DNA from: Burkholderia aenigmatica
GTDB taxonomy: Bacteria > Pseudomonadota > Gammaproteobacteria > Burkholderiales > Burkholderiaceae
Length of the DNA: 64,000 nucleotides
Direction of reading: 5' to 3'
Assembly (NCBI RefSeq): GCF_902499175.1
Contig: NZ_CABVQC010000006.1
Coordinates: forward strand, 123,814 to 187,813
The notes beneath the pieces are model-generated. The model was not told the DNA's origin and ran no database searches. It saw only the letters and a program-made list of their open reading frames with translations. Both the position numbers and the translations under genes were made by a program. Shown here one piece after another: positions 1 to 10,628 of this stretch; position 1 is the first letter of the stretch, and the number at the start of each line of letters is the position of its first letter.

Positions 1-1124
1 GTGCCCTTGTTGTGCTGCGTGACGCCCATGCCGTACGTGACGATCGTCGCGTTCGACTTCGCGTAGGCGAGCGCGACCTGTTCGAGCTGCGCCTGGCTGA
101 GCCCGCTCGCACGCTCGATGTCGTCCCACGACGTGGCTTCGAGGTCAGCCGAGAACGCGTCGAAGCCGTTCGTGTGCTGCGCGATGAAGTCGCGGTCGAG
201 CACGTCGCCGCGCTCGGCTTCGAGCTGCAGCAGCGCCTTCATGATGCCCTTCAATGCGGCCGCGTCGCCGCCGGCGTCGACCTGGTAGTACGTCGATGCG
301 ATCCGGGTCGAGCCGAACGACGCCATCTCGATCATGTCCTGCGGATCGGCGAAGCGTTCGAGCGCGCGTTCGCGCAGCGGGTTGAACACGATGATCGGCA
401 CGTTGCGGCGCGAGCACTCGTGCAGCGTGCCCATCATCCGCGGGTGGTTCGTGCCGGGGTTGTGGCCGATCGAGATGATCAGCTCGCAGTGGTCGAAATC
501 CTCCAGCGATACGGTGCCCTTGCCGATACCGATCGACTGCGGCAGGCCGACGCTGGTCGGTTCGTGGCACATGTTCGAGCAGTCGGGAAAGTTGTTGGTG
601 CCGAGCTCGCGTGCGAACAACTGGTACAGGTACGCGGCTTCGTTCGATGCACGGCCCGACGTATAGAACTCGACCTGCTCGGGCGGCAGCGCGCGCAGCA
701 CTTCGCCGATGCGCGCGAACGCGTCGTCCCATTCGATTGCGCGGAACGTGTCGGACGCGCGGTCATAGACGAGCGGATGCGTGAGCCGGCCCATGTTCTC
801 CAGCTCGTAGTCCGACATGCGCAGCAGCGACGACACGGTGTTCGCCGCGAAGAACTCGGGCGTCACGCGCTTGGTCGTCGCTTCCCACGTGACGGCTTTC
901 GCGCCGTTCTCGCAGAACTGGAACGTCGATTTGTGTTCCTTGTCGGGCCATGCGCAGCCGGGGCAGTCGAAGCCGTCGGGCTGGTTGGTCCGCATCAGCA
1001 CGATCGGTGCTTCGATTGTTTCCATTTGCGTGCGCACCGCATCGGCTGTCGCGCGAAGCGCGCCCCAACCACCGGCGGGCCCGTCGTACTTCCTGATGCC
1101 TGGCACTTCGCGTCGATTTGTCAT
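1..1124 (-). CDS. FdhF/YdeP-family molybdopterin oxidoreductase (formate dehydrogenase alpha-like), 3' end outside window
   Basis: The reading frame is open from an ATG at 1124 to the window edge, about 374 residues. It starts MTNRREVPGIRKYDGPAGGW and then has GFDCPGCAWPD, a hallmark of FdhF/YdeP-like molybdopterin oxidoreductases (roughly 750-780 residues when complete), so about half the protein is visible. These are bis-MGD enzymes related to formate dehydrogenase H, usually cytoplasmic and of uncertain substrate. The two visible cysteines suit an atypical N-terminal Fe-S site. A NAD-dependent formate dehydrogenase lies 11 kb to the right. The family call is firm, the substrate is not. Confidence 0.85.
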   Translation of the reverse strand, partial: MTNRREVPGIRKYDGPAGGWGALRATADAVRTQMETIEAPIVLMRTNQPDGFDCPGCAWPDKEHKSTFQFCENGAKAVTWEATTKRVTPEFFAANTVSSLLRMSDYELENMGRLTHPLVYDRASDTFRAIEWDDAFARIGEVLRALPPEQVEFYTSGRASNEAAYLYQLFARELGTNNFPDCSNMCHEPTSVGLPQSIGIGKGTVSLEDFDHCELIISIGHNPGTNHPRMMGTLHECSRRNVPIIVFNPLRERALERFADPQDMIEMASFGSTRIASTYYQVDAGGDAAALKGIMKALLQLEAERGDVLDRDFIAQHTNGFDAFSADLEATSWDDIERASGLSQAQLEQVALAYAKSNATIVTYGMGVTQHNKG

Positions 1125-1217
1125 GTGAATCTCCATCTGCCGGTCCCGATGCGGGCGGCTCGGTTTGCGCCGTGTCGCGGCGTGGGGCGGCTCCGTCGCA
1201 TGGACGTAGCCGGTCAT

Positions 1218-1243
1218 GCGTGCCCCGGGCGAGCGGGGCACGC
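1218..1243 (-). terminator. Hairpin just after the clpG stop
   Basis: A 9-bp perfect stem (GCGTGCCCC / GGGGCACGC) with an 8-nt loop starts 6 bases beyond the clpG stop codon. There is no T-run, so it is a candidate terminator or 3'-stabilising hairpin only. Confidence 0.5.
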
Positions 1244-1249
1244 GGGGTT

Positions 1250-4099
<2,850 letters not shown>

Positions 4100-4720
4100 G
4101 GTGGTCTGGCTCCTGTCGGTGAAAGTGGGTCGAAGGGTGAAGTCCCGATGCGGTGCGGCGCTTGGCGCATCCCGACCGCGAACGCACGGCACGCAACACG
4201 GCGGCGCGCGGGCAGCGCTCGGGCTGTCGTGCAGCGCGCGTCGGCGTCGTGCACGGTCGCGGTCAGGGCGGCAAGCGTGCGTGCCGGGAGGAGCCCACGG
4301 CATCGCTTCGACTGCGTTCAAAATAGCGAATCGGCGGAGGCCATCCAAGACACAGTTCCGCAACGGCCCGGCCGCGAATTGCACCCTCGTATGCGGGTGC
4401 GCACGGGTGGCAAGGAGTACAGACGGGCGGGCGCGTGGCGGCACGGGCGTGCGCGGCGGATGCAGCGGGTGAGGGCAGGAGGCGGGAACGGGCAGAACGC
4501 GAGCGGATCGCGGTGCGACATCGGCGCGCAGGGCGCTGCTTGCGGGCGGGGCGGCGGCGATGCGGGAGGACAAGCGCGGCGCAAGCGCCGCAGCGTGTGC
4601 GTGCCTCGACCGGCTATGCGCAACCCCACACGCACCGCAGACGATGCGGGTGTGACGGCCGAAAGAGAGGGCGAGTTGCACGGTCCGGGCCGGACACGGC
4701 GCAACCGTGGCGTGCCGCGG
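4100..4720. other. Intergenic region upstream of clpG, no gene seen
   Basis: About 620 bases of high-GC sequence between clpG and the next minus-strand gene. Open frames here lack ribosome-binding sites and read as compositional artefacts. It must hold the clpG promoter, but I could not identify a convincing sigma-32 or sigma-70 pair. Confidence 0.4.
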
Positions 4721-4990
4721 TCAATCCGGGAGGGTCATCGCGAGCCGTTGCCGGGCGATCTGCTTCACGTCGGTTGACAGTGCCGCATTCGGTAGACCAT
4801 TGGCCCAGACGGAGAACGAATCCTCGATCAGGTTGCGCGTGTCGGGCGGCAACTCCGCCAGAACCAGCGACATGACGGTGAACAGCACGGCGGTGTCGCC
4901 GGCCTGGCTGCCCGCGTTCGCGTCGACCGCCTGCTTCAGGTGGTCGACCGACGCCTGCAGCGCCTGCAATGCCTCATTCGAATCGCTCAT
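4721..4990 (-). CDS. Hypothetical small helical protein
   Basis: 89 residues starting MSDSNEALQALQASVDHLKQ. The start at 4990 is preferred over one 12 bases upstream because GGAG lies 6 bases before it. The N-terminal 25 residues look like an amphipathic helix, followed by a mixed helical segment (TRNLIEDSFSVWANGLPNAA). There is no signal peptide or membrane segment. I do not recognise the family. It sits downstream of the encapsulin gene on the same strand, beyond a strong hairpin, so it may be a separate unit. Confidence 0.6.
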   Translation of the reverse strand: MSDSNEALQALQASVDHLKQAVDANAGSQAGDTAVLFTVMSLVLAELPPDTRNLIEDSFSVWANGLPNAALSTDVKQIARQRLAMTLPD

Positions 4991-5052
4991 CACACACTCC
5001 ATGCAAGATGGGTTCGATCGGCGACGAACATGCGGCCGGCGGTGCGGCTGGT

Positions 5053-5083
5053 CGCGCGCGACGCCCGGCGGGCATCGCGCGCG
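5053..5083 (-). terminator. Strong hairpin after the encapsulin gene
   Basis: Nested inverted repeat 12 bases beyond the encapsulin stop: outer arms CGCGCGCGA / TCGCGCGCG, inner arms GCCC / GGGC around GGC. It could end the encapsulin transcript. No T-run follows. Confidence 0.5.
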
Positions 5084-5094
5084 GGCAATCGCGG

Positions 5095-5910
5095 TCAGGC
5101 CGCCGTGTTGCCCTGCGGCGCCACGGCGACTGATGCTTCGCTCGTCAGCATCAGGAACGTGAACGTTTCGCGCAGGTACAGGCGGACGACCTTGTCGGTA
5201 TGGCTCGTGTAGCCGATGGATACGTCTTCCCCGAGATGCAGTTCGTAATCGCCGCCGCGCGTGGACAGCACGCAGCCGCCGCTGATCGCCGGCGCCCAGA
5301 TGATCTCGCCGCTGACGATCCGCTTGATGTGGCCGAGGACCGGATAGCCCTGGTCGCGCGCCTCGCTGAGCGCCGTGTACGCGTCCGAGCCGAGCACCAC
5401 CGAGTACGGGCCGTCGACGCCGGCGAGCCGCAGCGCCTCGAGCGCGTCGCTGATCGCGTCGGGATACGCGCCGACGTCCGCCGGCAGCGTGAGCTTGCGG
5501 TTCGACGTGCCTTCGCGGATGCCGACGATGCCTGCTGCCTGGTAGCCGTCGAAAATCGCGTCGTCTTCGGCGAACGCGAGCCGCTGCGCGGCGTCCTTCG
5601 CCGGCTGCCAGTCGGCGTCGCGCGCGCCGCGCTCGACGCTGTCGATCGCATCGCGGCTCAGCTCGAACGGCACCGTCAGCTCGACGATCGTGCGGACTTC
5701 GCGCAGCCGCGCATTCACTTGCTCGCGCGGGGCGGCGACTTCGACGAGGTGCCCGGTGCCGACCGCCGACAACTCGGGGCCTTCGGGGCCGTCGACGTCG
5801 ACGACGCGGCGGCCGGCCACTGATCGTTTGAACGTGCGTGCCACTTCCTCCTCGATTTGTTCCCAGGCGGAAGACGAGATCGGGGCGAGTTCGCGGTGCA
5901 GGTTATTCAT
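5095..5910 (-). CDS. Encapsulin nanocompartment shell protein (linocin M18 / family 1)
   Basis: 271 residues starting MNNLHRELAPISSSAWEQIE, the characteristic encapsulin N-terminus; RTFKRSVAGRRVVDVDGPEG and the AVGTGHL segment follow the family-1 pattern. Encapsulins have the HK97 phage-capsid fold and assemble into icosahedral shells that pack cargo enzymes bearing a short C-terminal targeting peptide. Length matches the family (about 265-270). A GTG six codons upstream is possible, but family starts favour MNNLHREL. The DyP peroxidase at 6931-7971 carries the matching peptide, so this is almost certainly its shell. Shell and cargo genes are usually adjacent; here a plus-strand gene separates them. 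Confidence 0.95.
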   Translation of the reverse strand: MNNLHRELAPISSSAWEQIEEEVARTFKRSVAGRRVVDVDGPEGPELSAVGTGHLVEVAAPREQVNARLREVRTIVELTVPFELSRDAIDSVERGARDADWQPAKDAAQRLAFAEDDAIFDGYQAAGIVGIREGTSNRKLTLPADVGAYPDAISDALEALRLAGVDGPYSVVLGSDAYTALSEARDQGYPVLGHIKRIVSGEIIWAPAISGGCVLSTRGGDYELHLGEDVSIGYTSHTDKVVRLYLRETFTFLMLTSEASVAVAPQGNTAA

Positions 5911-6361
5911 GGGTTCTTGTTGCCTCACGTCTGCGAAAACACTTCATGGTGGGCCAATCGGCTGAAGGACTGCGCCTGATGCCAGGCATGCCGATCGCGG
6001 GCGAAAATGCATATTAGCAGGCTCTATTGACACCACTGCAGCACAAATCGAAACGACACCCTGCGGTGGCGCAACTGTTCTGCAATTCGCGTGTGGGGCG
6101 AGGGTGTGTGCGCGTGCGGCATGCGGCGATGGGATGGCCGCGATACCAGGGGCGGGCCGGCGGTAACGCCGTTCGGGCTGCGTTCGATGCTGTGCGGAAT
6201 CAATTCCGGTCGACGGCCTGTCGCGTGTCGTGCATTCTTACGAACATTCATCCGGCAGGGTTTCCGGAAGCCGGGGTTGGGCGGCGTTCAGTCGTCGCGA
6301 CCGGGCGCGGATGAATCATAGACACAGCCTATTGAAGCTTCACAACACGTGGAGGTCGTTC
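5911..6361. other. Divergent promoter region between encapsulin and the GIY-YIG-like gene
   Basis: About 450 bases between two divergent starts. An AT-richer patch near 6005-6032 contains TTGACA at 6027 and TAATAT-like sequence on the other strand, so promoters probably lie here. No complete -35/-10 pair with correct spacing is clear on either strand and no gene is supported. Confidence 0.4.
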
Positions 6362-6751
6362 ATGGCACTACAACTCGTTTCGCCCGAAGACAAATACATG
6401 CTGAAGACGGGCGTGATCAATCACGAGGATGTCATCGGGCATTTGCGGCAGGTATTGAACTCGTTTGCCGCGAAGCCGGAGTACAGCAAGTTCTATATCG
6501 GCATCACCAGTGACCTGTACACCCGGCTGGCGAAACATCGAGCCACCAAGCCCGATTTCAAACTGATGTGCCCGATCTACCTCGAAGCGCACAACCTGGT
6601 CGGGAACGCGTTCGACCGGCTGGAGCGCAAGGCGATCGAGACATTCCGTACCGGCATCACGCACCCTCGATCCGGTGAGCGGCTGCTGGCATGCAGCAAC
6701 GGCCCGGGTGGGGCGCTGCCGAAGAACTGGCTGTATATCCTGGTCGGCTGA
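6362..6751 (+). CDS. GIY-YIG-like small protein inserted between encapsulin and its cargo gene
   Basis: 129 residues. The ATG follows GGAGG, and in-frame sequence upstream of it looks non-coding. Residues 44-59 (FYIGITSDLYTRLAKH) match the core of GIY-YIG nucleases: YIG, then Arg55 and His59. Glu88 or Glu93 and Asn113 could be the remaining catalytic positions, and the C-terminus reads NGPGGALPKNWLYILVG. The canonical first GIY is not evident, so nuclease activity is uncertain. It is transcribed opposite to its encapsulin and DyP neighbours, so it is not co-operonic with them. Confidence 0.75.
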   Translation: MALQLVSPEDKYMLKTGVINHEDVIGHLRQVLNSFAAKPEYSKFYIGITSDLYTRLAKHRATKPDFKLMCPIYLEAHNLVGNAFDRLERKAIETFRTGITHPRSGERLLACSNGPGGALPKNWLYILVG

Positions 6752-6930
6752 TTCGTCGAGGCCGAGCGCCGGGAATGCATGCCTTTGCGCGTCACGGCCT
6801 GCACGCGAGGGGCGGCCCCTGTGCAGCGCCGCACGCCCTTTGCGCACGCGCGCCCCGGCCGACTGAACGACGGCCGTTCCGGACACGCCCGGCGCGGGGT
6901 TGCGCGCCGGACTGCCGTCGGCACCTTGCC

Positions 6931-7971
6931 TTACGACGGCACGCCTTTCAGCGAGCCGATTTTCAGCGAGCCTTCGCGATGCGGCGTGGCTGACGTCGCT
7001 TCCGGCTGCGCGGCGTCTGCGGCCGGCGCCGCGCGATCGGCGAGCGCTTCGAGCAGATCGGCGGACGGCACGAAGAACAGCGAGCCGGTGACCGCGCGGC
7101 TGTAGTCGAGCAGGCGGTCGTAGTTGCCGGGCGGGCGGCCGACGAACATGTTCTCGAGCATCTGCTCGATCGGCGCGGGCGAGCGCGCATAGCCGATGAA
7201 GTAGGTGCCGAATTCGCCTGAACCCGGGCGCCCGAACGGCATGTTGTCGCGCAGGATCTTCACTTCCTGGCCGTCCTCGTCGAGCGTGGTCAGCGAGCTG
7301 TGCGAGCACGACGGCTTCACGTCCGGCGCGAGCTCGATGTCGGCGAGTTTGGTGCGGCCGATGATGCGCTCCTGCGTCTCGACCGCAAGCGCGTTCCAGC
7401 CGGCCATGTCGTGCAGGTACTTCTGCACGATCACGTAGCTGCCGCCCGCGAATTCGTCATCCTCGTCGCCGATCACCGTGAAGTCGACCGCCTCGCGGCC
7501 TTCCGGGTTCTCGGTGCCGTCGACGAAGCCGATCATCGCGCGCTGGTCGAAATTGCGGAAGCCGTGCACCTCGTCGACGACCGTGACGGCATCGCCGAGC
7601 GCGCCGAGCAGCTGCGTCGCGAGTTCGAAGCACAGATCCATCGCTTCCGCGCGGATGTGCAGCAGGATGTCGCCCGGCGTCGCGACCGCGACACGCTGCC
7701 CCGCACCGAATTCGCGGAACGGATGCAGCGCGGCGGGGCGCGGGTTGCCGAACAGCGCATCCCAGGCGTCGGCGCCGAAGCCGCACACGCAGGTGAGGTT
7801 GCCGCCCGGCACGCGCTTGCCGACCGAGCGCACGAGCGCGGCGATGTCGCCGCACCATGAACGGATCGTGTCGGCGTGATCGGCGCCGGGATTGATCGTC
7901 GCCACGAGGAAGATCGCGCTGCGCGTGATCGTGCTGTGAACGTTTTGGGAGAGCGGGGGAGGTGTCTGCAT
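6931..7971 (-). CDS. DyP-type heme peroxidase with encapsulin-targeting C-terminal peptide
   Basis: 346 residues from MQTPPPLSQN; AGG lies 5 bases before this start, whereas the upstream ATG at 7992 has no ribosome-binding site. DyP hallmarks: GFVDGTENP near 149-156 (distal Asp151), proximal heme-ligand candidate His224 in SCSHSSL, and distal Arg241 in ILRDNMPFG. The C-terminus SLKIGSLKGVPS closely matches the encapsulation signal of DyP cargo proteins. It should oxidise substrates with H2O2 inside the encapsulin shell in the cytoplasm, as an oxidative-stress device. The shell gene is about 1 kb downstream on the same strand. Confidence 0.95.
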   Translation of the reverse strand: MQTPPPLSQNVHSTITRSAIFLVATINPGADHADTIRSWCGDIAALVRSVGKRVPGGNLTCVCGFGADAWDALFGNPRPAALHPFREFGAGQRVAVATPGDILLHIRAEAMDLCFELATQLLGALGDAVTVVDEVHGFRNFDQRAMIGFVDGTENPEGREAVDFTVIGDEDDEFAGGSYVIVQKYLHDMAGWNALAVETQERIIGRTKLADIELAPDVKPSCSHSSLTTLDEDGQEVKILRDNMPFGRPGSGEFGTYFIGYARSPAPIEQMLENMFVGRPPGNYDRLLDYSRAVTGSLFFVPSADLLEALADRAAPAADAAQPEATSATPHREGSLKIGSLKGVPS

Positions 7972-8360
7972 CGTGGCCTGCCGGTCAGTCATGTCGGGAC
8001 GGAAGTGCCGTGGCGCGCGAAGGCGAACGGTTGAACTGTGTCATGCGACTGTTCTCTTTGTGTCATGCGGATGAAGGACGTTGCGCGGATCTCGCGCAAC
8101 GGGCCGCAGCGGTGGCGGCCGGCCGCGCGGCGCGTGACCTGCCCGCACCGCGTAACGTCGTCGAGCAAGCAATCTAGCAGCTTCGGCCAGTCTTTGGAAC
8201 ACGTATTGCCAATCTGTCATTCGAATGCGTCAAACAGGGCCGGATTTCGTGCGATGCCCGCGCAGCTGTACTCCTGGCGTGCGCGGCGCTGTGCTCTTGA
8301 GCGCCGGTGCCGCGTGCAGTAGATTAGGTCCCGCTGCGCCCGCCGACGAGGAGCGTCATC
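7972..8360. other. Intergenic region, divergent promoters expected
   Basis: About 390 bases between the DyP start and the HTH gene start. Short open frames here have no ribosome-binding sites. No convincing promoter pair or repeat was found. Confidence 0.4.
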
Positions 8361-8732
8361 ATGAACCTGCTGGAAGCGATGCGTGTGTATGTCGCGGTGG
8401 TCGAGCATGGCGGCCTGTCCGGCGCCGCCTCCGAACTGCGGATCGACGAAGCGCAGGTGAGCGAACGGATCGACGGTCTCGAACGGTATCTCGGCTGCCG
8501 CCTGCTGCTGTGCCGCGAGCACGACGATGTCGCCTGCACCGACGCGGGCGACGCGTTCCACGTGTGCTGCCGCCGGACGCTGTCCGCGGTCGAGCAGGCG
8601 ATCGGCGCGGCTGATCCTCAAGCGCCGGATGGGCCGAACACGCACGATGCCGCGCATGCCGCCGCGCGTGATGCGGTTTTCCCGCCGCCGCCCGGCGCCG
8701 CCCATGCCTCAACACAGCGACTGTCACCTTGA
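8361..8732 (+). CDS. HTH-only LysR-family relative
   Basis: 123 residues. The first 65 or so (MNLLEAMRVYVAVVEHGGLS, then AASELRI and VSERIDGLERYLG) match the LysR winged helix-turn-helix, but there is no effector-binding domain; the rest is a low-complexity Ala/Pro/His-rich tail. Full LysR proteins have about 300 residues. GAGG lies upstream of the ATG. It may be a small DNA-binding protein or a decayed regulator; the intact frame with a 4-base overlap to psiE argues for expression. Confidence 0.65.
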   Translation: MNLLEAMRVYVAVVEHGGLSGAASELRIDEAQVSERIDGLERYLGCRLLLCREHDDVACTDAGDAFHVCCRRTLSAVEQAIGAADPQAPDGPNTHDAAHAAARDAVFPPPPGAAHASTQRLSP

Positions 8733-9178
8733 ATACGACCACCATTCCCTGCTCGCCCGCCGAGCGCATTCGCCGCCGCTTCGGCCATTTCCTTCACGCG
8801 GCCGAACTGGCCGGGCTGATCGTGATCGGGCTCGCGACCGCGTTCGCGATGACGCAGGAAGCGTGGAAGGTCGTGCTCGCGGGCGAAGTATCGCTGACCG
8901 ACCTGCTGCTGATGTTCCTGTATCTGGAAGTGCTCGCGATGGACGTGCGCTACCTGCGGCTCGGCCGGCTGCCGGTGCGGTTTCCGCTGTTCATTGCGAT
9001 GACGTCGCTCGCGCGCGACCTGATCCTGCGCGGCGCGACCGACAGCCCCGAACGGATGCTGATGACAACGTTCGGCATCGTGCTGCTCGCGGTGGGCGTG
9101 CTGATCCTGAGTTTCGGCCAGCATCGGTTTCCGGCCGACGTCGACGATGTCGAGGAGGATGCGCATGCGCGCCGGTGA
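8729..9178 (+). CDS. psiE: Phosphate-starvation-inducible PsiE-family membrane protein
   Basis: 149 residues from a TTG that overlaps the previous stop by 4 bases, suggesting translational coupling; no ATG precedes Met41. Four hydrophobic segments (LAGLIVIGLATAFAM, LLLMFLYLEVLAMDV, FPLFIAMTSLARDLIL, FGIVLLAVGVLILSFG) and the motif LEVLAMDVRYLRLGRLPVRFP match PsiE. It is an inner-membrane protein of unknown activity, named from phosphate starvation in E. coli. No Pho box was identified. Confidence 0.8.
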   Translation: MNTTTIPCSPAERIRRRFGHFLHAAELAGLIVIGLATAFAMTQEAWKVVLAGEVSLTDLLLMFLYLEVLAMDVRYLRLGRLPVRFPLFIAMTSLARDLILRGATDSPERMLMTTFGIVLLAVGVLILSFGQHRFPADVDDVEEDAHARR

Positions 9179-9232
9179 CGCACGAGCGGCAAGCCGTATG
9201 CATGGTCCATGTCTCTGCCAGGAGGGTGCCGG

Positions 9233-9430
9233 ATGAGCACGCATACCGTTGAAACGAAACAGGCGATCGAACTGCAGCATGCGGCGTCGAACGCTTACCG
9301 GCTGGCGCGCGACACGCGCGATGCCGATCCGGTGCTGGCTCGCGCGCCGTCCGTCGCCGGGCTGCAGCGGGCGGCTGCGCACGCGTATGCCGATGCGGCG
9401 CGTGCGCGTGCGGCGGCCACCGGCATCTGA
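9233..9430 (+). CDS. Small hypothetical protein
   Basis: 65 residues starting MSTHTVETKQAIELQHAASN, with AGGAGG seven bases before the ATG, which decides the start over one 24 bases upstream. Alanine-rich and predicted helical (AAAHAYADAARARAAATGI). No signal or membrane segment and no recognised family. It lies 54 bases after psiE and 68 before a DUF1269 gene. Confidence 0.6.
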   Translation: MSTHTVETKQAIELQHAASNAYRLARDTRDADPVLARAPSVAGLQRAAAHAYADAARARAAATGI

Positions 9431-9498
9431 ATCGAATCCGGCCGTGCCGCATGTGCGGCGGCGGCTGCAACTGACTATCCAACCGAGCGAGGTGTCGA

Positions 9499-9954
9499 AT
9501 GACCAAGCAACTGATCGTCGCCGTGTTCGGCAGCGTCGACACGGCCCGAGAGGCCGCGAACGATTTCGAGGCGCTGTCGGAGAAAGACGAAGGATTCCAC
9601 GTCGAGAACGGCGTCGTCGTCGAGAAGGACGCGACCGGCAAGCTCTCGGTACTCCACGCCGAATCGCGGCCGTTCAAGGGCGGCGTGATCGGCGCGATCG
9701 CGGGCGGCCTGCTCAGCCTGCTGGCCGGGCCGCTCGGCGTGGTCACCGGCATGGCGGCCGGCGCGGGGGCCGGCATTCTCGCGGAAGCGGCCGGCAACGC
9801 GCTGCTCGACGGCACGTTCGTCGAGACGGTTGCGGCACGGCTCGTGCCCGGCAGCGTCGCGGTCATTCTGGAAGCGAAGGAAGACACGCCGTTCTCGGTG
9901 GACAACGTCGTGACGGGATTCGGCGGCAAGGTCTACCGTCAGGCACTCGATTGA
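9499..9954 (+). CDS. DUF1269-family protein with glycine-rich hydrophobic core
   Basis: 151 residues. MTKQLIVAVFGSVDTAREAA resembles a ferredoxin-like fold; a glycine-rich hydrophobic stretch (FKGGVIGAIAGGLLSLLAGP, then VTGMAAGAGAG) at 64-100 follows, then LVPGSVAVILEAKED. This is the DUF1269 pattern, probably membrane associated, of unknown function. A related protein is encoded at 16513. Confidence 0.75.
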   Translation: MTKQLIVAVFGSVDTAREAANDFEALSEKDEGFHVENGVVVEKDATGKLSVLHAESRPFKGGVIGAIAGGLLSLLAGPLGVVTGMAAGAGAGILAEAAGNALLDGTFVETVAARLVPGSVAVILEAKEDTPFSVDNVVTGFGGKVYRQALD

Positions 9955-9988
9955 GACCATCCCTTTCGAACGGCTTCGGGAGAACCGC

Positions 9989-10237
9989 ATGCGCATCGAT
10001 CAATCGTACCGTCGCTTTGACATCGCGGCGACGCTGTCGCCGCTGCCCGGCAACCGCGCGATCGTCAACGTCGACGTGACGACCGACGATCCGGCCCGCG
10101 TCGCCGATCTCGGCACCGGGCAGTTCCTGCAGATCCGCAAGTGGGTCGAGTCGAACGACGTCGCGATGCTGACGGTGGTGTTCGACGAGTGCAAGGTCGC
10201 GATCGATCACTACGCGGACAACGTCGACGACGCTTGA
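9989..10237 (+). CDS. Hypothetical small protein
   Basis: 82 residues starting MRIDQSYRRFDIAATLSPLP, with GGGAG about 9 bases upstream. Predicted alpha/beta, soluble, ending in an acidic helix (CKVAIDHYADNVDDA). It follows the DUF1269 gene by 34 bases and may share its transcript. Family not recognised. Confidence 0.6.
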   Translation: MRIDQSYRRFDIAATLSPLPGNRAIVNVDVTTDDPARVADLGTGQFLQIRKWVESNDVAMLTVVFDECKVAIDHYADNVDDA

Positions 10238-10628
10238 GCGCACGCGAGGCCCGCGCACGGCCGGGCTTCGCGTGACTGCCGCCCGGCGGCCATCGGTAAT
10301 CCGTGATGATGCGCGCCGGGATCGCGCCCGGAGCGTGACCTCGTGCGATCGCGCGAGGCCGTTCGCCGTCGCGTTCTAATCTGTTCACCACGCCGGCCGG
10401 ATTTCACGTTTCCTCGCCAAACTGTCACTTACATTCGTCGAAATGACGCAGTAGGATGCCGAACCTTGTCTTGATGAGATTCGCATTGCTATCCGCCTTC
10501 AATTTCGATAACGGACGAGGTTCGCACCGGGACGCCCGCGCCCGGGCACGGCTATCCGGCTTCGTGCACCGGCGCGGCCATGCCGCCCATGCATCGCAGG
10601 CCGGTTCACCGCTGGCGGGGCGAGGCGG
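10238..10628. other. Intergenic region upstream of the MocR regulator
   Basis: About 390 bases, GC-rich then dropping near 10420-10500. It probably holds the MocR promoter. No clear -35/-10 pair and no gene. Confidence 0.35.
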
